Shown piece after piece: positions 1-9,935 of a stretch of DNA of 64,000 nt. A program made the position numbers and the translations under genes. Below the pieces are notes generated by a model that was given only the letters and a program-made list of their open reading frames with translations, was not told the origin of the DNA and did not search any database. The DNA is from Nigrospora sphaerica. Taxonomy: Eukaryota > Ascomycota > Sordariomycetes > Amphisphaeriales > Apiosporaceae. Each line of letters starts with the position of its first letter. The stretch's first letter is position 1. The stretch lies in NCBI GenBank assembly GCA_018287875.1, contig JAGVVL010000009.1:62001-126000 (forward strand). The letters are read 5' to 3'.

Positions 1-259
1 CTGCTGGCGATTTAGCTCTGCTTCACCGGATGTACCGGCTGTGTCCCTCCTACGTACTGTACTGGCTGTGCCGTGTCATCCGCGCTACTGCGCTGCACGC
101 CCCACTGCCCTAGAATCGCCCGTCATGGCGTTCGCGTCTGTATAGTGAGGTCGGCAGTGAATTATCAGATGAGTCACAACTTCGCTAGGCTGCAGGTCAA
201 TTTCACATGGATTGGTACCGCATTATTTCACGGCAGACTGCAGCCATCTATATTGGGCC
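1..259. other. No gene seen
   Basis: Left edge of the window, 3' of the nuclease-like gene. Only short overlapping open frames are present and none shows a recognisable domain. Confidence 0.5.
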
Positions 260-1723
260 TTAACGGTCTGTCAACATTCGCTCCCAAGCCTGGGCATAGA
301 CCCCTTCACACCATATCGCGATCCTACGCAAGGCACAGAGAAGCGCGTAGCAGTCGGTGATGGACTCGGTCGAACCCAAAGGCAGGCGGTCGTACACGAG
401 AACCGTGCCACCGAACTCCTCACCTGAGTCGGGCACCTGGTAGAAAGCCAGCTTGAGGCTCCACCGTACGCCTTCCACCTCAATCAAGGGCAGGGTCAAG
501 ATGTCGTCTCCGGCCAGGCGGCCCAGCGGAGGATTCGGTGGGATCAGGTTACGCATGTGGCGGAAATGTATCCGCGCCCAATTGGCCAACTGGTTAGGGC
601 CGTGGGCGTCGCCTCCACGCTCACGCTTTGTTTCGATGCTGACGGCCATGGGGCGGTCGGACTCGAACTGATGGAGAGCATTTAGCTGGTCGAGCTGGGG
701 ACCTGTGGGTCGCCGCCTCTGGGCGCGCATGTACATATCAATGGCGCCTTTGAGCGACGCCGTCGTGGACGGGGCGAGGAAGATTCCGTAGTCGACTTTG
801 CTGTCCTTGAGTTTGGGATCGGGGTCACGGAAATCTTGGGCCGGGCCCACGGTCGTGATGTTGTGGTAGACAAGAGACGTGGCCGTCTTCAGGGCTATAG
901 CCAATACACGGGCGTGTACTCTGTCATTCCACTCGGCCTCGTTTGCGGGCCGGGTAGGGTCGGCACACAGGCTACTGGCGGTGACCACCTCGCCGATGGA
1001 CATGTGCGTGAAAAGAAGATCGAGAAGACCTGAGCCTGTGGCCGCGCCTAGCGTGGTCTCGGATAGATTCGATGACAGACTGGATGGCTCTGGAGTGTCG
1101 AACATGTAGTCGCTGATGGGATCCACGAGTGGGTCGCTCGTCGCCTGGATATGCTGCTGCAACTGCTGTGGCAGGACCCCTTGCCGTGTTCGTATTTTGG
1201 CCAAATCATGGAGCAGATGGCGAGTCGCCTCGGTGAGGCCTGCGTAGCTATGTATCGCGGCGATCGGTTTCGGTGTTACGGGTAGGTCGTCGGCCTGAAG
1301 GAGGGCTAAGGCTCGCTTGCGCGGACTGGCACTCGTACGGGAGCGCTGTGATAACGAAGATGATGCGAGCGAGGGCACTGATTGGGACGACGGCGATGCG
1401 ACCCGTGGCGGTGTGGGCTGTGGTGGCGCGCCCATGGCCAAGTTGCGCCCTCGTAGCGGTCGAGGAGTCGCGGCTCTCTCCTCCGGGCTTTGTCGGTCGG
1501 AACTCGGTGCAGAGCGCGTGTTTTCGTGCGCTGAACTACCCCCATATTCGTTTGTATCGGGCTGTCGCCGTTGTCGTTTCTTCGGGCTCGGGCTGCGAGG
1601 AGGAGACGACATGGTCGCAGCGGCGCGTTTTCTGGCAGACGCCGCCGCTGCCACGTCTTCAATCCACGAGAGGATCCGGTCGTTTTGTGGACAACTGTCG
1701 AAGTGGCAAGTGGCTTCTGCCAT
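260..1723 (-). CDS. PD-(D/E)XK nuclease-like protein (fungal PDDEXK_12 type)
   Basis: Single-exon gene of about 487 aa from the Met at 1723; the frame is open to 1900 but family members start close to a motif like ILSWIEDV, so the inner Met is preferred. The N-terminal third is Ser/Pro/Arg-rich with a likely nuclear localisation signal (SPKKRQRR). The C-terminal half carries the family pattern: VDYGIF with the conserved Asp, then SIETKRE giving the ExK element, then a terminal part with ESITDCYALLCALRRIA and WCEGVYAQAW. The fold is that of restriction-type nucleases, but the biological role of this fungal family is not established. It is often multi-copy in accessory DNA. No introns or stops are seen, so it is probably intact. 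Confidence 0.75.
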   Translation of the reverse strand: MAEATCHFDSCPQNDRILSWIEDVAAAASARKRAAATMSSPPRSPSPKKRQRRQPDTNEYGGSSAHENTRSAPSSDRQSPEERAATPRPLRGRNLAMGAPPQPTPPRVASPSSQSVPSLASSSLSQRSRTSASPRKRALALLQADDLPVTPKPIAAIHSYAGLTEATRHLLHDLAKIRTRQGVLPQQLQQHIQATSDPLVDPISDYMFDTPEPSSLSSNLSETTLGAATGSGLLDLLFTHMSIGEVVTASSLCADPTRPANEAEWNDRVHARVLAIALKTATSLVYHNITTVGPAQDFRDPDPKLKDSKVDYGIFLAPSTTASLKGAIDMYMRAQRRRPTGPQLDQLNALHQFESDRPMAVSIETKRERGGDAHGPNQLANWARIHFRHMRNLIPPNPPLGRLAGDDILTLPLIEVEGVRWSLKLAFYQVPDSGEEFGGTVLVYDRLPLGSTESITDCYALLCALRRIAIWCEGVYAQAWERMLTDR

Positions 1724-2898
1724 GAATGAAGGCCGGTATCTGCAAAAGGTGGCGCTACGTCCTGGAAGACAACGGGGGTGTTCTGATACTGGCTGGCATG
1801 GTGCTGGTAGGTCGCAGGCGATGTAGTTTGGTGATAACGACGGGCAGCTGGACCTGCTGTTTGCTGCCTGGTAATCATCTGCCCCGCTTGTCGTTAGCAC
1901 AGCAACGGGCCGTTGCGCTAGACCATAGCTACCAGAAAACGCGTGAATAAGGTTACTTCAGACGGAATTCCATTGGGAAAGTACTACAAGTGAACTTCAT
2001 GCAGCTGGTTCTGTACGCTTTCCACATAAGACCTTCAGCGGCTGGTTCGATGTGGGGTGCGCTGGTACTGTGCATCGGGCAGGCGGTCAATGGCGACGGC
2101 ACACAAGTTGGGTCGTCGGTATGGCGGGGGTTCATGTTACAGTATCCGAGAGGCGCATGGCGCAGCTACTCCAGGTAGGTGTCAGAACTCGTGGTACTCA
2201 AGGTCCACGGATGGGCGTAGCTTGGGTGCAGGTGGTCGTGGAGGGCAGGGCCGCGTTAATACGGTCGCAGGGTCAGCGCAGCAGCGCCACTGAAGGATTA
2301 ACAGAGAAGGCTACTAGTAAGTGGGGGCAAGCTCGATCCGGACTTTGGCATTAGGCAGGACACGCTCGTCACTCGCCGCAAAGACGAAGCAGACCACGCT
2401 TGACCCCGACAAGCTGGTCGACGCTGACGATATTGGAGACCCTCGGACATATAAAAAGCCTCCAAATTCAATTTCTTGTTTCCCTGGTTTAGACTGAGAC
2501 CAGTCTCAGGGTGCAGATGTCTCGTGCCAATGAGAGGGTCCTCGCTAGTGCAACCAGGATCACGCAGAGTCCGGAACTCCGGTGCTTTCGATTTGCCCAA
2601 ACGCCATCTAGATTCTCGTGGAAGCTCCTGAGAAGCTACGGGATCGCCAAGAGCATCGCCGCGAACTTTCGTTGTTGCCATCTCTCTGAAAATAGCCAAA
2701 TAGGACCTTCTAGAATCTACGGAAACAATACTATGACGGCACGCTGAGTAATTCCATGTTTATAAGCAGTTCACAGGTCATATTCTAGTACATTCGCGAC
2801 GCCTAGTTAGAAAAGCATAAATTCATCGCATCCCCTAGGACCCTCCTTTTACATAGAGAGTAGAAAATATTAAGAACTTCAAGACGGTTGAACAAATC
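1724..2898. other. Intergenic, no gene recognised
   Basis: About 1.2 kb between the 5' side of the nuclease-like gene and the 3' end of the hydrolase-NACHT-WD40 gene. Short frames on both strands lack domains or plausible splice structure. The part nearest 2700-2890 is AT-richer and probably holds the receptor's 3' UTR. Confidence 0.5.
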
Positions 2899-5800
2899 TT
2901 AGAAAAGCGACAGATGAAAGATATAGACCCGACCTGATGGGCAACAAAGAGCGAGATTCGTGCCTCGCTCTGTTGTAGACACGGCAGACCTATTCGGCCG
3001 GTACTCTGGAGGCAGCCAGAGGATCTCCTTAGACTGCTTCAGAATCCAAGTCCGATCTGAACTTAGGCCGTAGTCTTTCTGTTGAGCCGGTTGTCGGGTC
3101 GGCTTTTGGAGGTGCGTGTCCGCGTTGAATGACATAGATTCATCTACCTGAATGTTGCCGGCGTCGGTATAAATCAGGGTGCCGGTCGCATTAAACGAGA
3201 CAGTCGAGGTGTAGCCCACGTCGTGAATATAAAGGCACGCGCCCGTCTGCACGTTCCAGACCTTGACGGTCTCGTCGTCCGACGCCGAGACGACGCGCTG
3301 GCCGTCGGCCGAGAAGGCCGCCGAGCTGACCGAAGAAGTATGGCCCGCGAGCGTCTGCTCGCACGCGCCCGTCTGCACGTTCCAGACCTTGACGGTCTGG
3401 TCGTTCGACGCCGAGACGACGCGCTGGCCGTCGGCCGAGAAGGCCGCCGAGCTGACCGAAGAAGTATGGCCCGCGAGCGTCTGCTCGCACGCGCCCGTCT
3501 GCACGTTCCAGACCTTGACGGTCTCGTCGTTCGACGCCGAGACGACGCGCTGGCCGTCGGCCGAGAAGGCCGCCGACCTGACCCAGTCTGTATGGCCCGC
3601 GAGCGTCTGCTCGCACGCGCCCGTCTGCACGTTCCAGACCTTGACGGTCTGGTCGTCCGACGCCGAGACGACGCGCTGGCCGTCGGCCGAGAAGGCCGCC
3701 GACCTGACCGAAGAAGTATGGCCCGCGAGCGTCTGCTCGCACGCGCCCGTCTGCACGTTCCAGACCTTGACGGTCTGGTCGTTCGACGCCGAGACGACGC
3801 GCTGGCCGTCGGCCGAGAAGGCCGCCGAGCTGACCGAGTCTGTATGGCCCGCGAGCGTCTGCTCGCACGCGCCCGTCTGCACGTTCCAGACCTTGACGGT
3901 CTGGTCGTCCGACGCCGAGACGACGCGCTGGCCGTCGGCCGAGAAGGCCGCCGACCTGACCCAGTCAGTATGGCCCGCGAGCGTCTGCTCGCACGCGCCC
4001 GTCTGCACGTTCCAGACCTTGACGGTCTGGTCGTCCGACGCCGAGACGACGCGCTGGCCGTCGGCCGAGAAGGCCGCCGAGCTGACCGAAGAAGTATGGC
4101 CCGCGAGCGTCTGCTCGCACGCGCCCGTCTGCACGTTCCAGACCTTGACGGTCTCGTCGTCCGACGCCGAGACGACGCGCTGGCCGTCGGCCGAGAAGGC
4201 CGCCGACCTGACCGAAGAAGTATGGCCCTCGAGCGTCTGCTCGCACGCGCTCCAATCCTCCGCTAAATCCATTTTGCATTCGAACCACGGCGGTCTCTCG
4301 TCTTGGAACAGCCCTCGTATATGGCTCTTTGTTGGACTTAACACGAGTGCAGACGCATATGTCTGAAGCGGCCAGCTCTCGATCGCCGGCCGAAAGGTTT
4401 TTAGAAGACGATAGGCGTCTTTAACTAGCGCCTGAAGTCCCGGTGCCTTCGACCGTTCCTTTGCAATGTTAGCTCTGGAATGTGTAAACCAAGTTCAGTA
4501 ACGTACCTGCAGGTGTCGTGTCAGCTTCTCCAATGCGAGCATTCCTTCCGACATGCTCCGGAGTAGACTTAGCGCCTCGATCCAGTAGAGACCCTTGCTC
4601 TGTAGGAAGCTCTCTATTTCTCCGCCATCTGGTACGCTGTCGCCTGTCCCTGGAGTGTTGCTGGCATCCACCAAGTGATTGACCCAGTGGACGCAGGCGT
4701 ACCGTATCGCCGCCAGTGGGTCCGGGTCGGGTACCTGCCGAGAGACATCCTCGATCGAGAAGCCTGGGTCTTGTAATCCGTACATGTCGCGTTTCAGTGT
4801 CTGAGTCATGGCCTCGATCGACTTCGAGAAGATCTGGCCATGAATAGATGCTTGGGTTTCGGGGAAAAGAACGGTTGATTGCTTCGTCGTTAAGAAGTCC
4901 TTCGCCGACTGGTGGACAAAGTAGACTATGTCCTCGCGAACCGCAAGGAAGGAGCCGCATTGTTGTATAACCATGCCGAGGTATTCGCAGTTATCCGGAA
5001 TCTCTCGACATTCGTCAATAAGCGTGGTCAGCTCTAGTATCGAGGATGGCTGGTAGGTTGTCGCTACCAGAGCCAGGACTCGTTCACATATCTCTTTATC
5101 CTCCAATTTAGAGATCTGCTGCATCATCCGTAGGTAAAGATTGTCCAGTCCGGGTGGGAAGCTCTGCACTCTTCTTAGGGCCTTCCACTTATCCGTCTTC
5201 TCGAGTTCTTGGCAGACCAAGGCGACCCAGAGGAAGGTGCCATCGGCATTTGATGATAGGTATTGGCGCACTTCTTCGGCAGTGTTGTCTCGGTAACCCT
5301 TGCGCTCGGTGAGTTGAGAAACCTTCACTGTGATGAAGCTGTCCACAGCTGCTGAGACTGACACAGCATTGATCTCGAGCGACAGCCTCTGCGCCACGTT
5401 AGACATCCGTTCTTCGATTTGAGGCCAATTGCGGCTTGAGACGAGCCATTTGGCACGAGTTGATCGTGAGGTCTGGGCAATCAGTTCGAGGAGCCGTGGC
5501 AGACCCTTCATACACTCGTCCAATGCATCGACTACAAGGCAGACTTCTTTTAGTCTGGGATCTTGGAGGATGTTGGTGAAGATTTCGCATAGCGCCTGCC
5601 AGGCATTGGTGTCCTCGAAAAGCGCCTTTCCGGCGACGTTGTACTTCTTCTCTATGTGCGAAACAAGAGTGGCGTTCTTCTCGAGAAGCATTGAGATCAG
5701 ACTGCGCACTACGGCCGTGGCGGTGTTGATGCGTTCGTCAGTGGCTTGGCAGAAGAAGTAGGCGAGGATGCTTCCTTCGGCCGGCGATTTCTCGAGCTCG

Positions 5801-7571
5801 TCGATGATGCCGCAGAGGAGCATGGTCTTGCCCTTGCCTGGATCGCCCTTGACCCAGAGCAACCGCTGATCTTTGTTGTCGCGCCATTGGCGGAAGTCAG
5901 GATTGGTAAGCACCCAGATGTAGGAGTCCGCGAGTAAGCCGCCTTTGGTGTCCTGGATGCGTGTCTTGTCGTGGCGTGGGTCGGTAACACGCAGGTCGGC
6001 GAGACATCGATTAGCATTCTCCCGGATTTGGGCTAATCTTATTATTCTGGTTACTAAATCGTCCGTAGCACATTGCGATGTACGAGCAGGATGCCCAGAA
6101 TCACCTACGGTCCACTGTCCAGGACGCAGCGCCAGACGTAAGGATCTTGATCCGTTCTTTTACCCCAACATAGGATTCGTCGCTCCGTGACTCAAACTTG
6201 ACGAGGCCTGAATGATCTGCATCTAAAGAAACGATGTCTTCATCGGGCACCGCTGTTAGGCCGGTACTCGTCGCAGATTTCCTTGTGACCATAAGAACTG
6301 TAGGCCCTGATTTCTGTAGCGTGCCGTCGGGTTGTATCTAGACACCATAATCAGTACGAATCGAAAAAACACCCTTTATAAAAGACATACTTCAACGGTT
6401 TTGCTGCGCCTGCTTTCGTAGAAGGAGACCACGCGCAGACGGCCTTGAAAACAACGTGCAAAGTCGTCATATATGCGGCTTAAGAAAGCCGAAGGCTGCG
6501 ATTCATCGTCCACGACTAGAGCTCGAACGAGATTCTCGTTTGGCTTTCCTTTGACCACAGAAATGAGGGCCTCGTTCCGAAGTCCCAACTGGGGCACGCC
6601 GAAGAATAATAGTCCGCAGCAGGTCTGCGAGAGTAGCCTGTGAGCCTGACCAGCAGGGCTCCTGGAGGAATGGACAAGCGCCTTTCAAGAGTCAGCTATA
6701 GCATCAAAACAAGAAACCGCCCTGCCTACCTCTTTAATAAGTAGGCCACCGAGACTATGGCCTATGAGAATGATAGGGCGACTCTCAGTCTACTGAAACG
6801 TTAGTTTGCCCCGTGTCGGTCTATAGAGAACCCACCTTATCGCTTGTTCGGAAAGTGGTCAAAGTCTCTAGAAAACGTCTTCCTAAATCTTCCACAGACG
6901 ATGTCGAGTTGCTCTTAAGCAGTGTAGTATCGTAGCCATAGAGAAGCACACGTATGTTCGCGATGTCGTCACGGATCCAGTCCCGCAGCCAGAGATCGTT
7001 CCCTCCAGGTGTTTTCCACGAGCCGATTGCGTGGCTCGCTAGGCCTGGCACGGCAATTAAACTATAGCATCCGCTGTCAGCCAAGATCACGACGCTTGAT
7101 GTGAGCAGAGAATGCTTACTCGCAGTGAGCGCCGTCTGCATCTTCGTAGAGTGGCGTGATGCCGTAGAATGTGCAGTTGTAGCGGTACGCGAGCTCTTTG
7201 CTGGCACGTTTGAGGCTGTCCAGCAGCTGCTTTTCAGGGAGAAGCGTCCAGAGGGTCACAGTAGCGCAGGCGTATGTGCGGTCTCTCGGCGTAAGAGAGC
7301 GCACAACCAAGTCGCCAAGCCGACCTTGCAACTCCGGATTCGTGGCGATGATAGACCGCAGCTCGTTCTCTACCTGTGCAGTAGATTTTTCGGCGGGGAT
7401 TCCGTCCACACATAGAGTCAATTCGCGGGATCGTCGCTGGCCGAGCGCATCGCCACCTGACCCAGGTCTTTGCGGCCGTGAGGAATGCGCCCCCCAACCT
7501 AGCTGGTAGATGCACGCAGCCAGTACAATGACAATACCCACCACAGCGGGCAACTGGGCGAGGAGTTCCAT
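2899..7571 (-). CDS. SesB-like hydrolase - NACHT - WD40 receptor (fungal NLR/STAND)
   Basis: Reconstructed as seven exons: 7571-7120, 7073-6836, 6789-6730, 6681-6391, 6337-6109, 6053-4507 and 4458-2899, giving 1458 aa. Introns are 46-55 nt, GT..AG, and phases match; the acceptor at 6054 is the least certain (a 76-nt version also fits). The order is an N-terminal hydrophobic segment (residues about 9-27), an alpha/beta hydrolase with nucleophile motif GHSLGG (Ser about 242), NACHT with P-loop GDPGKGKT (about 493-500) and Walker B LVVDALDE (about 596-602), then eight 42-aa WD40 units (about 1012-1348). Proteins of this class are cytosolic sensors: ligand binding by the repeats drives NTPase oligomerisation and activates the effector domain. 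It is divergently oriented to the DUF6601 relic, sharing a 296-bp promoter region. The frame is intact. Confidence 0.9.
3239..4246 (-). repeat. Eight near-identical 126-bp WD40 units
   Basis: Direct tandem array in phase with the reading frame. Each unit encodes 42 aa ending in KVWNVQTGACEQTLAGH. Almost all variation is at a few codons: SS, DW or DS after the His-Thr; R or S two residues later; D or N before the conserved Asp; E or Q before the Thr. The first unit has E instead of A in the GH turn. High identity between units fits recent unequal exchange. Confidence 0.95.
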
Positions 7572-7867
7572 GGCGCTTGTCTGTGAAGACTCGAGTTTGA
7601 ACTTCGTGAGACGAGATTCTCAGAAAAGTGCGCACCGGAAAATCTATGCGGTCAGCTCAGGCTCCTCCTCATTGCATAGCCAAGAGGCGCAGGCGCACTA
7701 GAAACCGGGCTGACCTGCGGGGCTTGTATGCGCCCGATGCCCGGGTGAATAGCCTCACGTGGTCTCTTACAAGGCCAGCTATCTTCTTGCGGCCACAATG
7801 AGCAGCTTGTCCAGGCTGCCTTTCTGAATAGGACGATATACGCGTCCTTTCTACTCTATTCATCGTC
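7572..7867. promoter_or_regulatory. Divergent intergenic promoter region
   Basis: A 296-bp gap separates the start codons of the hydrolase-NACHT-WD40 gene (-) and the DUF6601 relic (+). It must hold the 5' control regions of both. No clear TATA box or palindromic operator could be picked out. Confidence 0.4.
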
Positions 7868-8860
7868 ATGGCTTTTCATCTGCTGCCTCCACCCTTCTGT
7901 GCCGAACACCAGCTAAACTCTGAACTCGATGAGAGCCAGGCAGGTCCCGGCACCCCCGCACACCACCTCCCTGGGTATCCCCACATCCCGCTCACCGACC
8001 GCCGCCGCATTTGGGCCTTTCTCCTCGAGGAGTTCTGCTTGGACGATTTAGACACGATGGCCGACAGACTCTGGTGGATGACCAAACAGGACAGCGCAAG
8101 CATTTCCCCACTCCATCGGCAACGCGTCAAACGGCAAGCCATTGTTGTGACCGAGGACCCCAAGCTGCACCTCGTGTGGATCCACGACCGCGTCTTCGTG
8201 AAGCCGCTACCCCGCTACATCCTGTCCCACCGGTTTTGGCAGCGCTTCCTGTCCTGCGACAGCCCTTCCGACGCGCAGGCGCACCACCGCGTGCGTCAAG
8301 CCGTTCTGGGCTATCTTCGGACCTACTATTATCTCGTCCGTTACGAGTCCGACTTTCGTATCGCGTAGGAACCCAGCCTGCAGCTCATACCAAGCGATAC
8401 TACGTGGGAGCAGTTTTGCCACTTCCGGGCGGGTTTGGCCTCGATCGTGGATGGCGACGTCTCGTCTCGTTACCGCTACGGCGAGATTCGTCTCACGAGA
8501 CTTAACTTTTACGCGCCTATTATCCTTGGAAAATTACACTTTCAGCGCGTGGCATACCAATACAGCGACTATTTTGCCCACTTCTACAGGCCCTTCTTGT
8601 TCGATCTTGGAATCGTGTCCGTAGTTCTCAATGGACTGCAAGTGGTGGTCCCTGTGGAAGACCAGGCCGGGGGCCATGACCGGGGTCTGTCCGGATTCGC
8701 GCTTGGGTTCAGCATTGCCATGATGGTATGCTCTTTAGCCCTGCTTCTCTTCTTGGCGCTATTGCTTGTGTACAAAGTTGGGAAGGAATGGCACTTTGCG
8801 ATCCAGGATCGCATGAGGCTCTTGCGAGAAGAAAACAAAGATGCCGGCCTTTCCCCGTAA
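7868..8860 (+). pseudogene. DUF6601 membrane protein, broken by an in-frame TAG
   Basis: Two open frames, 7868-8368 and 8435-8860, lie in the same phase and join through a single TAG at 8366-8368. Read through, they give about 330 aa with the DUF6601 pattern: PLPRYILSHRFW, then GYLRTYYYLVRYESDFRIA, then (after the stop) a TWEQF segment, YRYGEIRLTRLN and two C-terminal membrane helices, the second with the run LALLLFLALLLV. Relatives have Gln just after the SDFRIA motif, so the stop is best explained by CAG to TAG. A 19-nt GTAGGA..CAG segment there is too short for an intron. Function of the family is unknown. Either a recent pseudogene or, less likely, a gene using readthrough. Confidence 0.75.
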
Positions 8861-9164
8861 CGAAGAGAGAACGGCACTGTGAGCCGGGCGTAGCTTTCCT
8901 ACAGTCTTATAGGTACACAGGAAGCAGAATAGCCGAGAGATGGTTGCTAATTGTTCGGGGGCCGCAATGGTACCAGTGCTAGTCGCCTGCTAGGGCCACG
9001 AAAGACTTCTATAGTCAGCGCAAAGACTTGGCCTCCCATTCGTCTTTCCAACACGAATGGCCCGTGGATAAGGCATGGGGTTTCGCCCCAGCATAGCTAT
9101 GGTCTTCGACGGGAGGGTCGGCGGCGAGGAGGGCATGGGCTCGGTGGTCGGCGTTCGCGTCGGC
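8861..9164. other. No gene seen
   Basis: About 300 bp between the DUF6601 relic and the left end of the first copy of the duplicated unit. Nothing recognisable. Confidence 0.45.
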
Positions 9165-9935
9165 AAGTCGACTTGCCGGGGTCGGTGTGTGTTGGGCGGG
9201 GCGTCGAAGACGTAGGCGTCTGGCAGGCACAGAAGGGTGGACGGGGTGCATGACACGAGCCTGGCGGCCGACCCTGCCCAAGCACGGGCGCGGCGTATGG
9301 ACGAGGTCGACGGACGAGGACGGGGTAGTGCGGCGCGCGGTCGAGGCAACGCGCAAGGTAGCGATACCACGCGCGTCCGGCCTCGCACGGTGGGAGAGCA
9401 CGTCGGCCGCGTGTGGTGTTGGCGGGGGTCGCTCGAGTCGGGGGTACGCGCGAGAACGCGACGGGGAAGGGATGGATCGCGGGCCACGGCGGGTGAACTA
9501 GCGCGCCACGAGGCACGGCCCGCGTTGGACCAGCCTTGTGGGCAAGCTACCCCGCGCTTCGCCTGTCTACGGCCCGCGCAGTAGCTTCCTACAAGCCGTC
9601 CAGCCTCGCGCGGCGGGTGTTACGAAGCTAGAACAACGCGGGAGGCCACTACCGTCCAACTCCTTTCGCACCAGGTCATACGTGCAGTCATTCGTGTATT
9701 CAAGAACATAATCCGACGAAATAGCCATCTACCTTCCACGCTCCTACGGAATCCAATCTGGGAGCAACCACGGAACGAATCAAAACCAAGCAAAAAGACT
9801 CGCGAACCTAGACATCCCACCTTGTGACCCGACAGTCCTCCCGCGCGCTGCCCGCAGCCGCTCGGCGCATCGACGGCCCCAACCGTGCAAGCCCTGTCGT
9901 CACTCAGTTGCCTTCTCCACCGTCTTATCTTCTTA

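Noticed and set aside
3239..4246. Regular repeats as a CRISPR-like array
   Set aside because: Units are contiguous coding repeats without spacers, in a eukaryotic genome.
3223..4366. Long plus-strand open frames of 347 and 367 aa over the WD40 array
   Set aside because: They are antisense shadows of the repeat array; a periodic sequence with no stop in one unit stays open throughout.
8369..8387. Short intron removing the TAG in the DUF6601 gene
   Set aside because: The only nearby GT..AG segment is 19 nt, below any workable fungal intron length, and it would delete a conserved stretch.
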